Source: Acholoe squamosa (Eukaryota; Annelida; Polychaeta; Phyllodocida; Polynoidae). From it: a stretch of DNA of 64,000 nucleotides. Shown in pieces: positions 54,103 through 64,000 of this stretch. Position 1 is the first letter of the stretch, and each line of letters starts with the position of its first letter. The stretch covers positions 72,451,972 through 72,515,971 of the forward strand of contig OX439040.1 of NCBI GenBank assembly GCA_949317995.1, in the 5' to 3' direction. Under the pieces are notes generated by a model. That model made no database searches and was not told where the DNA came from. It worked only from the letters and a program-made list of their open reading frames with translations. A program made the translations under genes and the position numbers.

Positions 54103-56035
54103 CTATTAATCTATCTGTTCATAGTTCCCAACATGCTATAACAACTGCTCATTCCTATGTTGTCCATCAAGTATTTAGTTTTTGTTGTTGTGTTTTTGCC
54201 TGCTTATTTTGCCTTCTCTCTTTCCCAGACTTCACATTGGCCCCTCCTCTGATTAACTCTACCATAAGAAAATCCTGCTGGTCTCTTCTGACAGTCTATT
54301 TGACCTTTAGGACTGCAGCTGGCTGACCAATTGCTTGCTATGGCACAAAACAATTTCTCCCACTTTCTGCTGAGGTAACAGGCATTTCAAAACCCATTCA
54401 CTATGCATGAGGCCATAGTAGAAGTCACTATCAAATGTTTGATGTTAGCTATCCATTATACTGTTTCACAACACAACATTTGCATGTTGAGGGGAAATCT
54501 TAGTGTTTCTCACAAAAGAAAATTATTGCAATTTTAAAATCAAATTAAAATCATGAGGATTTGTGATGATTTTTTCTTTACATTCTAAAGCCCCATGCGC
54601 CTATTAGCACCCGCACTAATAGGCCATGCGCTGAGGTCCTGGATTTGCCATTCTTTACTGCAACTGATATATGCCAAACCTTGTTTTTTTTTTAAATCAT
54701 TTTAATGAATACAGTCATATACAAAGTAAATGCATTTAATTCCTACCATGTGCGTGTTGCACTACTTCTGCTAGGCCCTCTTAGAAGACAATGATGCTAT
54801 TTTACAAGAAATTACTGTACGGAGACATTAAGTGCACTTTGAGATTACAGAAACCCTTTGAGCCACAGATAACTTCTGAAATGGCCTGCGTCTTTTGTTT
54901 GATGGCAGCTCTAATGGAAAAATACTTTATTACAAAGGCAGAGAAATGTGAGGCCTGGAGACTTTTCAGGAAATAATCAGCCAATACCTCCATTATCCTA
55001 GGATTTGTCCTCATTGCACATTGCTGCCCTCATATCCTTGGGTTACCATATAAAGATCAGCTAATGTAATCTCGTCAGCTTTAGCCATCCAAGCCTCTCA
55101 GGGTAGTGGTGATACATATTGAATCTCTTCCAGTCAGGTTTTAGATTTAGTTCAAAACATTTAAACCCTGGAAGAAACTACAAAGAGCTATCATTACTAG
55201 GACCTCCCCTTTCTTTTCAATAGTGTCTTGATTCCAGGCAGGATATATCATACAAATCATGTATAAAGTCATACATAAATCTATACTAATCTTTCCCTCT
55301 CATCCCTAGATATCATTCATAGTAAGCTTTTTTGAAAATGGTAGCTCTGGATGCCAAAATTGACATTTACAAAAGGTATTGTTATCAGCACCCACATTGG
55401 TAACTCATAAACAGTGAAAATCCACTGGCAAGTTCTAAAAGTATCAATTCAAGTATGGCTCATTAAACTAAGCTCAGATTAATTCATCAAGCAGAGGCTT
55501 TGTCATGGCTGTCCTTGCCACACAAAACTGAATATGTCAAGATGCTTTTAACAAATAGAATAATGTCCTCAAACTTCCATTAAAATATCCCACCTGTCAT
55601 TTGGCTTTTTAAATTCTGAGCACGGATTAATTTCAGGAGATGTTCCTGAATTCTCTGTCTCGTTTGTCTGAGTACCAAATAACTATACCCAGCAGAATCC
55701 ATTATGATTAATAGTTAAATCAATAACTAATTTAAGTATCCTCCAAAATCAACAAACAACATTTCAATTATGATTGACACATTGTTTCACAATATGAAGA
55801 TAACTGACCATAATATGAAATGGTTATGTGCGCATGGTTGTTGCAAACTTCTGGCAGCAATAACCAAACAACGCTTATCACTAATACAGGAAACCTTGCA
55901 CACGAATTATTGATATTCTCACAGGTTTCCTTGTTTTTATGAACCCTCATAACTCAATTAGCTAATTATCTATATATAAGGGAACAATTTGTTTAAATCT
56001 ATAATGGTATAGCTAATGAAAGACCTAATAATCAC
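54103..56035. other. Non-coding array sequence of U2
   Basis: Scattered alignments to 46.8-48.5 kb are seen (for example near 54880-55080 and 55570-55610). No gene is recognised. Confidence 0.5.
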
Positions 56036-56346
56036 CTTTATTTTATGTGAATAACTTCTTCCCATAGAGATAGCATTGCGCGGCCGATCGCCACACCCCC
56101 AGTGGCGTAACGTGTGTCGATCCACCACAGCGGCAGATCCACCACTGCAGCCTCGTTCTGGGTGCATGTAAACATTCAAAATGGCAGACCGGCGCTCGTA
56201 CGGGGAACTACAGTACCAGATTTTGATAATTTCTCCTTATTTAAACCCCCTAAAAACATAAAATAAATATAGAACTAAACTCCCCTGGTGTCCTCGGTGG
56301 CCGATCCACCCCTCGGGGGGTGGTCTCCCCGAGGGGTGGATCGGCA
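56036..56346. mobile_element. GC-rich terminal-hairpin element, copy 2 (inverted, truncated)
   Basis: The inverse of 49086-49470, starting TTTATTTTATGTGAATAACT and reaching the hairpin. Here the hairpin is shortened to an 18-bp perfect stem CCGATCCACCCCTCGGGG (56301-56318) pairing with 56327-56344 around 8 nt. It sits at a place not equivalent to the U1 copy, so the two are separate insertions. Confidence 0.8.
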
Positions 56347-56379
56347 AATTTGCTTTCTATGGTAGGTCTAGACTTCTAT

Positions 56380-56960
56380 GTCTGGCGGGGAGGGGGGGGT
56401 TCCAATGGGTCCGGTGTCCAAGTAAATTATCTGGAAGGGTCGGGACAATGTGTCCGGACATTTTTTACCCGCTTTGGGTGAGGTGACCTACTTACGTCTA
56501 CCCAGGTAGCACACAAAAATTTGGCAACGTTGGGCCAACCAGCTGCCAGAAATTTGGACACATCTAGAAACTTGAATTTTGATGTTTTGATGGCTGTATA
56601 TTCGTTGCACTTCTTGATCATGTAATTCATGTCTGTGGCTGAACATGCAGGGTTGGCGGAGGGTGCAGTACTCACACACGGGGTTGGCGGAGGGTGCGGG
56701 ACTCACGGGCGGGGTTGGCGCAGGGTGCGGGACTCACGGGCCGCCCGGGGGATGAACGAATCAGAACGCACGTACGTCTGGCCGTCGGCCCGACGTCCGT
56801 TCAACCAATGAGAGCGCACGGTGTAGTGGGGACGTGCCAGCCAGTAGATGCCGATGTCGCAAGGCAAAGCACGTGGCGTACGGCAGACTGAGGCCCTGAA
56901 CGTAGGTACGGAGTGGCGGATTTGCCGAAGATCTCCTTCTGGAGACTATTTATTGCACAT
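56380..56960. promoter_or_regulatory. CpG-rich island with CCAAT motif
   Basis: CG dinucleotides are frequent here (for example CCGTCGGCCCGACGTCCG near 56780) in an otherwise CpG-poor array. The run AACCAATGAGAGCGCACG (from 56804) resembles an NF-Y CCAAT box of housekeeping promoters. Three tandem units of about 32 bp, GGTTGGCGGAGGGTGCGGGA, lie at 56649-56745. Upstream, CACACAAAAATTTGGCAACG and TTGGGCCAACC form a palindromic repeat. It could be an orphan promoter or a young transposon fragment not yet depleted of CpG. Confidence 0.5.
56649..56745 (+). repeat. 32-bp tandem repeat, three units
   Basis: Three units starting GGTTGGCGNAGGGTGC and including GACTCACGGGC (first unit variant). GC-rich, located within the CpG island. 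Confidence 0.85.
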
Positions 56961-58340
56961 CATATTTGAGTAGACTCACCATTTCTCAATGTCACTTTAA
57001 GTTCAGCGTGGTGCCATGCACTAATGCTAAATGATGGCGGACATAGATATCCACCCTAGTGTTTGGTTCTTGATGGTCCATCCAGTCTAATCCTTGCTAT
57101 TGTGACATGTCCAAACATAATGCCATAATGATAATGTATTACTTTGTACAGGTAGGTAAAGGGAGCACCCAACTGGCTTTATAAAAAAAAACATTGTCCT
57201 ATGGCATGACATCAATACCCCCCCCCCGTCACCTGGCTATTAAAAACACAGTGGTTTTACCTTATAACATACCTAAAGAAGATAACCATAACCAATTCCC
57301 ACAGACCTACTGTGGCCTTTAATCCCTGAGCTGTGATCATTATAAGATGTAACTGCAATGCAATAAATTCTGATCTAATAGCAGTTCCTAATTATTCAAC
57401 TTTAAAGTATGTCATTAAATAGCAGTTATTTCTGGTGAATACCTGTATCATTCGCTGTCCTGAATTGTAATGTGAGTGTGCTTTTTTCTTTATTACAAAT
57501 AATTGTAATTGGACAGAAGTCCCTATTAATTTCACTCAGTAGCATTCTAGTTTTTCCTATGGTGAATGTATAATTAGCTGTCCTGGATCGTAATATGACA
57601 CTGCATTATGAACTCTGCAATCATTGCACACGAGTAGGTCCTGATTAGAACTGTTAATGAATCCTAATTGCAAAGTGACCAGAGAAAAATGGATTTAATT
57701 ACGGCTCTAGCTCATTCTCTCTTAGATTTGCACTACTTCCATTGTTACATCCTTTAGACAGTGAGCCGTATATAGAAAGTGGAAATCTGAGTAGGCACTA
57801 GAAGCAGCAAAATGGAAAATTTATTCATTTGAGCATGTTAGCATTAAATGGGGTGATGAAGCAATAGGGAAATACTGCATGCTAAAACTGATTTGATGTA
57901 AATTTTGACATTCTGCTTTTCCAGATATTACTATTTGTAAAGGAACCTCCTTAGTATCCAATAAAGGTGGACTATCCCATGTAATGTGCTGAAGTTTCTT
58001 GTCAGCGATACTGATGTAAAAAGAAAACAATCTCGTGTCCTGATGATTCAAGGTTTCATTGCACACTAAATGACAATGGGTATAAGTGAAATGAATCTTC
58101 TCTCACAATCTGAATAAAACCAATGGACAGATATGAAACATAAGAAAACTTTCAATATCAAGGTTCTTTCGAGGTTCATTATCTCTATATTGAAACCTTT
58201 GTGACATTACTGCAAACAGTAAGTTGATATTAACCTTACCCTGAAATCTATAGATTACAGTGAAGATACAACCAAGATGAAACTGTCACCTTTTAAGGTT
58301 GGCAGGATGCTTCAAAGTTTCAACATGTCAGACTAATCTT
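56961..58340. other. Array sequence; inverted repeat G fragment and exon-like relic
   Basis: Positions 56995-57080 are the inverse of 45300-45385. A CCCCCCCCC run occurs at about 57220. The minus-strand relic IADKKLQHITWDSPPLLDTK lies near 57940-58010, followed by a GGAAAAGC run rather than a clean donor. Confidence 0.5.
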
Positions 58341-58975
58341 TACCATTCTTTAGCCAGTCCAGCTAGCCTGTGGTAGCCTTCAATGACTATATCGTCGGCA
58401 GTGTGTAACAAGGTTGTATCTGCATATTCAAAGTTTTACAGGAGAGGCAAAAGAAGTGTTGCAAAAGCCATAGCACACAGTTGACATAACCTTATTGCAT
58501 AGGGTTCTGTAGATACATATGTCGTATATAGATCTTCAATACTTTCATAGAGGGTAGATAAAGGTCAATAGATTTTAAAACAGAAAAGGAACTCAATTTT
58601 TCCAAAATGTTAGTTACAACCTTGTTGTACTGAGGGAACGAAACGAAGTAGAGTGGTGTGCTCATCTGTCACATAATTGCTGATTGGTGGAATTCATATT
58701 TTGGGGGCCCTAAGCTACGTAGGTGTACTGTATCCCATAAAGTAGTGAGAGCTCCTGCACCAAGCCTTTGCCTCACTGCTTTTGTCACCTTGTGTGATAA
58801 ATACTGAAACAACACCACCACCTTATGTAACCACCCAGGCATGTTTGGGTAGAGGCATACCACCAATAGGTAGCCGTTGTTGACTCAGTGGAATCAATCA
58901 TCAGTGTTTTATCTGATGGTACACTGGGGAAGGAGAGGTCTGGGTATGAGAAAGAGTTTAGGTGTGAGCTGGAAA

Positions 58976-59277
58976 GAGGAACCTGTGTCAGAAAGTGGAA
59001 TAACCCAGGAGGCACAGAATGTGGAATCAACATTGGGATAACGTTGAATAATTATGGTCAGGTAACAGTCAGTGGAAACAATCCAAACTTTCCACATCAG
59101 ATTATCAGATTGACCTATCTAGGAAAGAGGAACCTGTCTCAGATAGTGGAATAACCCAGGAGGCACAGAATGTTGAATCAACATTGGGATAACGTTGAAT
59201 AATTATGGTCAGGTAACAGTCAGTGGAAACAATCCAAACTTTCCACATCAGATTATCAGATTGACCTATCTAGGTGA
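58976..59277. repeat. 151-bp tandem duplication
   Basis: The stretch from AGAGGAACCTGTGTCAG through GATTGACCTATCTAGGAA is present twice in a row (GAATCAACATTGGGATAACG at 59024 and 59175), differing by a few bases. U1 has only one copy, so the duplication arose after the units split. Confidence 0.88.
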
Positions 59278-59433
59278 ACACATTACATGCTCTGAGCACA
59301 GGACAGGGCTGTTGACATTCCATATGCTCCATCTAATCATGTCACTTATAATGGTATTTTATTTAGATACTGTTCAGACAGGATTGCATGGCAAACAGAT
59401 CATGTGACCCTCACACAAAAACCTCCTCAACTA

Positions 59434-60272
59434 CACTTCCAAAATGGTGTTTAGATTTTAAGCATGTTTAGGTCTAAACACGTTTAAAACCTAAACATAT
59501 GTGTCAGTTAGCTGTCTCATTGACTACACATTTAGGAATAAAACATGTTTCTTCTAAACACCTAAACATTTTTGCTAAACATATCTATAAGATGTTGTTT
59601 AAACGTATTGAATAATAGGTGTTTAGATTTAAACATCAATATGTTTAGACACTTGTATGTGTGATACACATGAGGAAGCAGCACTACCTTTGAATGGACA
59701 ATCTGCACACAATCACAATCAATTGCTTTGGCAAATGTCCCCAAACCCTATGTTTAACATGGTAACATTTTATAGAATGTCATCAGAATAGAAACATCAA
59801 TTGGGATTTGACAACATTCACCTAACACCAGCACAATTAGTGTAAACTAATGAATAAGTTCTATGACAGACACCTATTTCATGACAGTTTACAAAAGATA
59901 AAGCAGTGTCGCCCCTGTCAAGCTGTTGTACTTTCATAAGTCTCTCATTCTAATGCAGTTTATACATAATGTAATACATATAATTTATATACCTGTGGCT
60001 AATTCTTTTTAAAGACTTTGCACTCGTAAAAAGTCCCCCAGAAAGTAAATTAAAAAAAGATAATCCTATATTTTCTTAATGCATACATCTGTGAACCTAA
60101 GTTCTATCCAATCATTTAGATATCTAAACATAAAATTTCATATCAGAAAATTTCTAAACCTAAACACCTAGATATCTAAACACTTGAGCTAAACATGTTG
60201 TTTGGCTAAACATATTTAGGAAGTTAATGTAATTACAAATTACAAAAGACGTTGCAAAATATTTTTGCAGTG
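59434..60272. mobile_element. 0.89-kb TIR element, copy 3 (diverged, 839 bp)
   Basis: Begins CACTTCCAAAATGGTGTTTA and ends ATTTTTGCAGTG, flanked by TA (59432-59433 and 60273-60274). It is more diverged than copies 1 and 2, and about 35 bp next to the right end are deleted. It interrupts an array segment whose U1 counterpart (about 50170-50210) continues without it. Confidence 0.88.
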
Positions 60273-61339
60273 TAGTTCTGTACAAGGACATGAAATCCTG
60301 CTGGCGTGTGTACATGTTGTGAAGAATGCAATAAAGGTTGAACGATGCCAATAATCTTTTCTTAGTCCTTCAAGAAATGTGTTCTCAAGTTCAACCATTT
60401 TTGTCTCTATCAGGCATGAATACATTGCTAAAGAGTACATTTAAGTAATGCATTAATTGGTTCAGTATCACAGTATGGAATCTCAAATGGATGCAATAAT
60501 CTAATACAGTGAATTGATATGGTACCAGCCAAAAGTTAATCTGCCCTGCTCTCCAGAAATAAAATGTTGCTTTTAAATGGTCAGAGAAAATTCATCACTT
60601 GTATGCGAGTACATCTTATATTTTCTGAGAGCTGCTTTAATTTGTAACCTACACCTCAATATTGTGACAAAGAAAATACAGCCAGCAATTAAAGGCACAA
60701 TTCACATACTGCTTTTAGTGTAAGCACATTAAGTAGGTATCACCTTACTCACCACCACTGTTGTACATATTGATAGGAGAAATGTTGCTCATCTAAGTTC
60801 TTATTAAAATGTTTTGTACCTCAAGAATGATCAGTTTTAATGACACAACTGTAGGTCCATCAATGCCTTTTCTTTATTAGCATTTTCTAATATCGAACTG
60901 GAAAAGCCCACTTGCCCATTTGCCACAGTCACTGCTGTTTAACACAGTAGATATGAAATTCCAGTTCTGCAGGTTGGTTACAATATCAAGGGAGAAGCAG
61001 GTGCACCCTGCATATTTTATTCTATGTACCAGATTACAACACTGCACACCCTGGCCATTGGGATCATACTAGTTAGAAAAACAACAGCATTCCACACTTC
61101 TAATGTGTGACTAAAAGTGAACTCAGATCCAAAAAGACTCTAGTACCTGCTGACTACTCACAGACAACAAAAGTCTTTGAAGTGTGAGGAGATTAACAGG
61201 AGACATCAAGAAGTAGGGATCATAGGGGAATCTCTCACATAGCTTGGGGAGCTCAGGAGAGTCATAGCGAGTAATTTAATATACCCTAATGGCTAAACAT
61301 TCAGACTTTAACAGGTAAGCTCCATACCTTTCGTAAGGG

Positions 61340-63465
61340 TCTTGACTTCTATTAAAGCTGCAGAGTGTCTAATATGTATGTGGACTGTGCCCTCACATGT
61401 CACTATGCATGAATGCAGCCCTAAACTAGTTACTATGCAGGTATAGGTTTAAAACTTGTACATAGTTGATTCAAATTATTCATCATGTGCATGACCTGAA
61501 ATACTTCAGTCTTTAGACATTAATGAAATAGCCTGTCTCAGTTACTAGTGTAGATAGTCACTGTTATTTGATGAGAACTACTGAATTGACCTTTTGCTAA
61601 CCTCTCTCATCCCCCCTCAACTCAATAGAACATGATGCTAGTGCACCATGGTTTCCAATTGTACCACTGCAGACATTTAGCTCCAGCTTCCCCTCTGGGG
61701 AATGGAATACACTGTTGACCAAACTGATGCTGGTAGTGTATGATTCATGGCCTTCCGTTGTACATTGCAGGGGCCTGGAGAGTACCTGATGGTATTATCC
61801 TCAGAATACCAGAGCACATTCTCCTGCACATAGACATGATACACTTTGCATACCTTAAATCTGACACAACATCAAAGGTTCAAGGGGCTCTATCTACTCA
61901 TCACACAGAAATTTATCTTGGGAGGATGTTCCATATGTATTTCACACTCAACATTGATCCCTTTCTACAACACAGTTATACTACATTTGATCATTTCAGC
62001 ACACCATGGCTACCATATTTTAAGAATACCTAATACCTTTAGCACTTATATATAACCTGCCCTCACTTGAGGTCATTTAAAGAGGATTTTGGGTGTCAGG
62101 GTGCCCATCACCCGGAAGCTAGAGTAAGATTGATCCTCATAATTATAAGACCTCTGCACTAAAACAGGCATTCATGGCATATGTATGTCCATTTGGAAGA
62201 TTTCCCATTAGAATATCCTTTTTAGAAAAAATAAACAAATATATAATATGAACAAGATTTATAAATATATAATATAGTATGTTTGGTCAGAGGTATGAGT
62301 AACTAATGCAAAAGAGTAGGCATAGATCACTGGTAGGTAGTGTGCACAACTGGTGGCTCCATGATCAGAGTTGCCACTGAGGTGCCATTTTCTATGTGAA
62401 AGGCATAAACCTTGCCATATTGAGCAAATCAATACCAGGCTTGGACTAGATGCATTTCTGTATAGACCCACTTTAGGAGACAAAAGGGCAAGTCTTGTTT
62501 ACTCCATCAATACGTGCCTGTGTGAACCTTCATGATGTAGACTGACTGTGTATATGCATTAAACAGAAACATTGACCAGGCAAATGCAGTCGAATAGGAG
62601 TTGTCAAAATATTTTTAACACTCCCTCCCTTTCCAAAGACCTGTTAACCCTCCCTTGTTGTTGAGAAATGAGCACTCACTTCTTTTTATGTTTAATTTAG
62701 TGGACTCAGGTGCACCTGCGAAGAAGACAAGTGGATTGTAACGATAGTGATTGTGCTACCAAGAAACCTCAGTGTAAGTACACACATATACATGTATAAA
62801 TTATGATTCAGCATGCATTCATTTTCCTGTTGCACTTTGGAACTGTCATATCAGACAGCCCCATTGATAACTGAGAATGGTGCATTCTGCTGCATACCAC
62901 ATGGCTTGACACATGGCCATAGTCAGTCAATTACTACCCACCACCGTAGTGAAAGGGGTGGTGGGTACATGGCTTCCAACCACTACCTGTCATCAGTCGA
63001 CCACACCCAGAGGTGTTAGCACACTCTCTGTGACAGGTTATTGATACACAATGTCTTCTACTACAACTCTACCCCAACCTTAAAGCCTTTTGTTTTGTAT
63101 CAGACAATATTTGGGACTTCAATACAAGCACTATGTTGTGGATTAAATGGCCGATTAAATTTACATGTTACATAGACTCTTTAGCATATGTTTGAATGAA
63201 ATTTAGCTTACTTCCTCATCAAGTATGAACATCATTTTCAGGTATAACGTTAACAAGGATTTCATAATAAATTATAAGTAAAATCTTTGTGATGTAGGTA
63301 TGTTGGAGGAAAGGACAGAGATACAAGTTATGAAAGCCTAATCAGATGCATCAGTAAAAGGCAGAGTGATGTTGACCTGTTGCTTTATGGTCAGCTAGCA
63401 GCTGTGATGGCAGCATTACGGCTAATAGACCTGACATTGCTCGTAAGGTCTGTCATTTGCTGACA

Positions 63466-63524
<59 letters not shown>

Positions 63525-64000
63525 ACAAATGGCCTACATAGCAGCCCAATCTTTTAAGGTCATCAAAAGAGGAGAAACCCCTTCATTCTCCACCAAAGTA
63601 GTCTCCAAGGGCTCTAGACTGAATCACCTGTTCTTGACATCTTAGCATCCTAAGGAATCATTCATGTACTTGCTCTCAGGTTCACTTAAGACAGCATGGT
63701 ATTATGCCTGAAAGGAAGCACACAAAAAAGGGTTTTGATGATCTGTAACAATGACTTCACACATGAACTATTCATGAGTGCTCCTGTTCACAGGTCAGGG
63801 GGGCATCCCCCCCTGAGGAAGAGGTTTGATACCGGAAGGGCAGTGAGCCAGGTCTGTCAGGAGGTATACAGTAGGCTCTATACAAGGATTGTATGATTGT
63901 GAGCCAACTTCACTGCAGAATCCTTTTGTCATTCTGTATTGGGAGTGACTCTCCCTATAAAATAGAGGCATACAATGCTGTCAACCTATCAATATACTTT
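61340..64000. repeat. Tandem array, unit U3 (runs off the window)
   Basis: Pairs with 41267-44230 in order. It holds the empty TAA site for the 41.86-kb element (61598-61600), the GATAACTGAGAATG block (62860-63040) and repeat E inverted (63690-63990). At 61740-61880 it carries about 120 bp absent from U1 between GATTCATGGCC and CTACTCATCACACAG. Confidence 0.85.
63469..63520. repeat. (TA)n microsatellite
   Basis: A pure TA run in U3, absent at the matching position of U1 and U2. Confidence 0.95.

Larger units (their letters stand above)
51930..61330. repeat. Tandem array of about 10 kb, unit U2
   Basis: Second unit, with the same landmark order as U1. Insertions specific to it include a CpG-rich TIR element (53.05 kb), the inverted hairpin element (56.04 kb), the CpG island (56.4-56.9 kb) and the 0.89-kb TIR element (59.43 kb). 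Confidence 0.85.

Overview
This is eukaryotic, almost certainly animal, DNA. It is AT-rich, has no long intact open reading frame, contains a GT-AG intron, tRNA-derived SINEs, long (TA)n tracts and many inverted-repeat elements. The element mix (a CR1/Jockey-type non-LTR retrotransposon, an Ngaro/DIRS-type tyrosine-recombinase retrotransposon, very many non-autonomous DNA transposons, and a broken gene of a family I associate with cnidarians, lancelets, molluscs and fish) suggests an aquatic, probably marine, invertebrate. The species cannot be named from the sequence. I see no intact protein-coding gene; the window is a repeat-rich, duplicated, decayed stretch.

Layout. 1-4.5 kb: a TA-flanked 0.89-kb inverted-repeat element, then old repeat copies. 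4.6-8.1 kb: a frameshifted CR1-like retrotransposon with a DNA element nested in its reverse transcriptase. 8.1-13.7 kb: foldbacks, several short terminal-inverted-repeat (TIR) elements, a tRNA-derived SINE (minus strand) and a foldback with perfect 97-bp arms. 13.8-16.3 kb: an internally deleted Ngaro-like retrotransposon. 16.3-18.2 kb: old repeats. 18.2-29.2 kb: a tandem duplication (4.8-kb and 6.2-kb units) carrying a 968-bp TA-flanked element and a compound foldback built of minisatellites. 29.1-31.2 kb: a foldback and a repeat containing a second 0.89-kb element with its empty site preserved. 32.5-34.3 kb: a pseudogene of an uncharacterised metazoan gene family with a recognisable intron. 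34.6-37.5 kb: a 2.93-kb TIR element at a TA target, itself hosting two nested elements. 38.2-41.2 kb: old repeats and a split non-LTR C-terminal fragment. 41.3-64 kb: three diverged tandem units of about 10 kb, interrupted by TIR elements, a GC-rich hairpin element, a SINE, a CpG-rich island and a third 0.89-kb element.

The genes do not form a pathway. The biological story is layered transposition and segmental duplication: several insertions can be verified inside the window because the paralogous copy keeps the empty target site.
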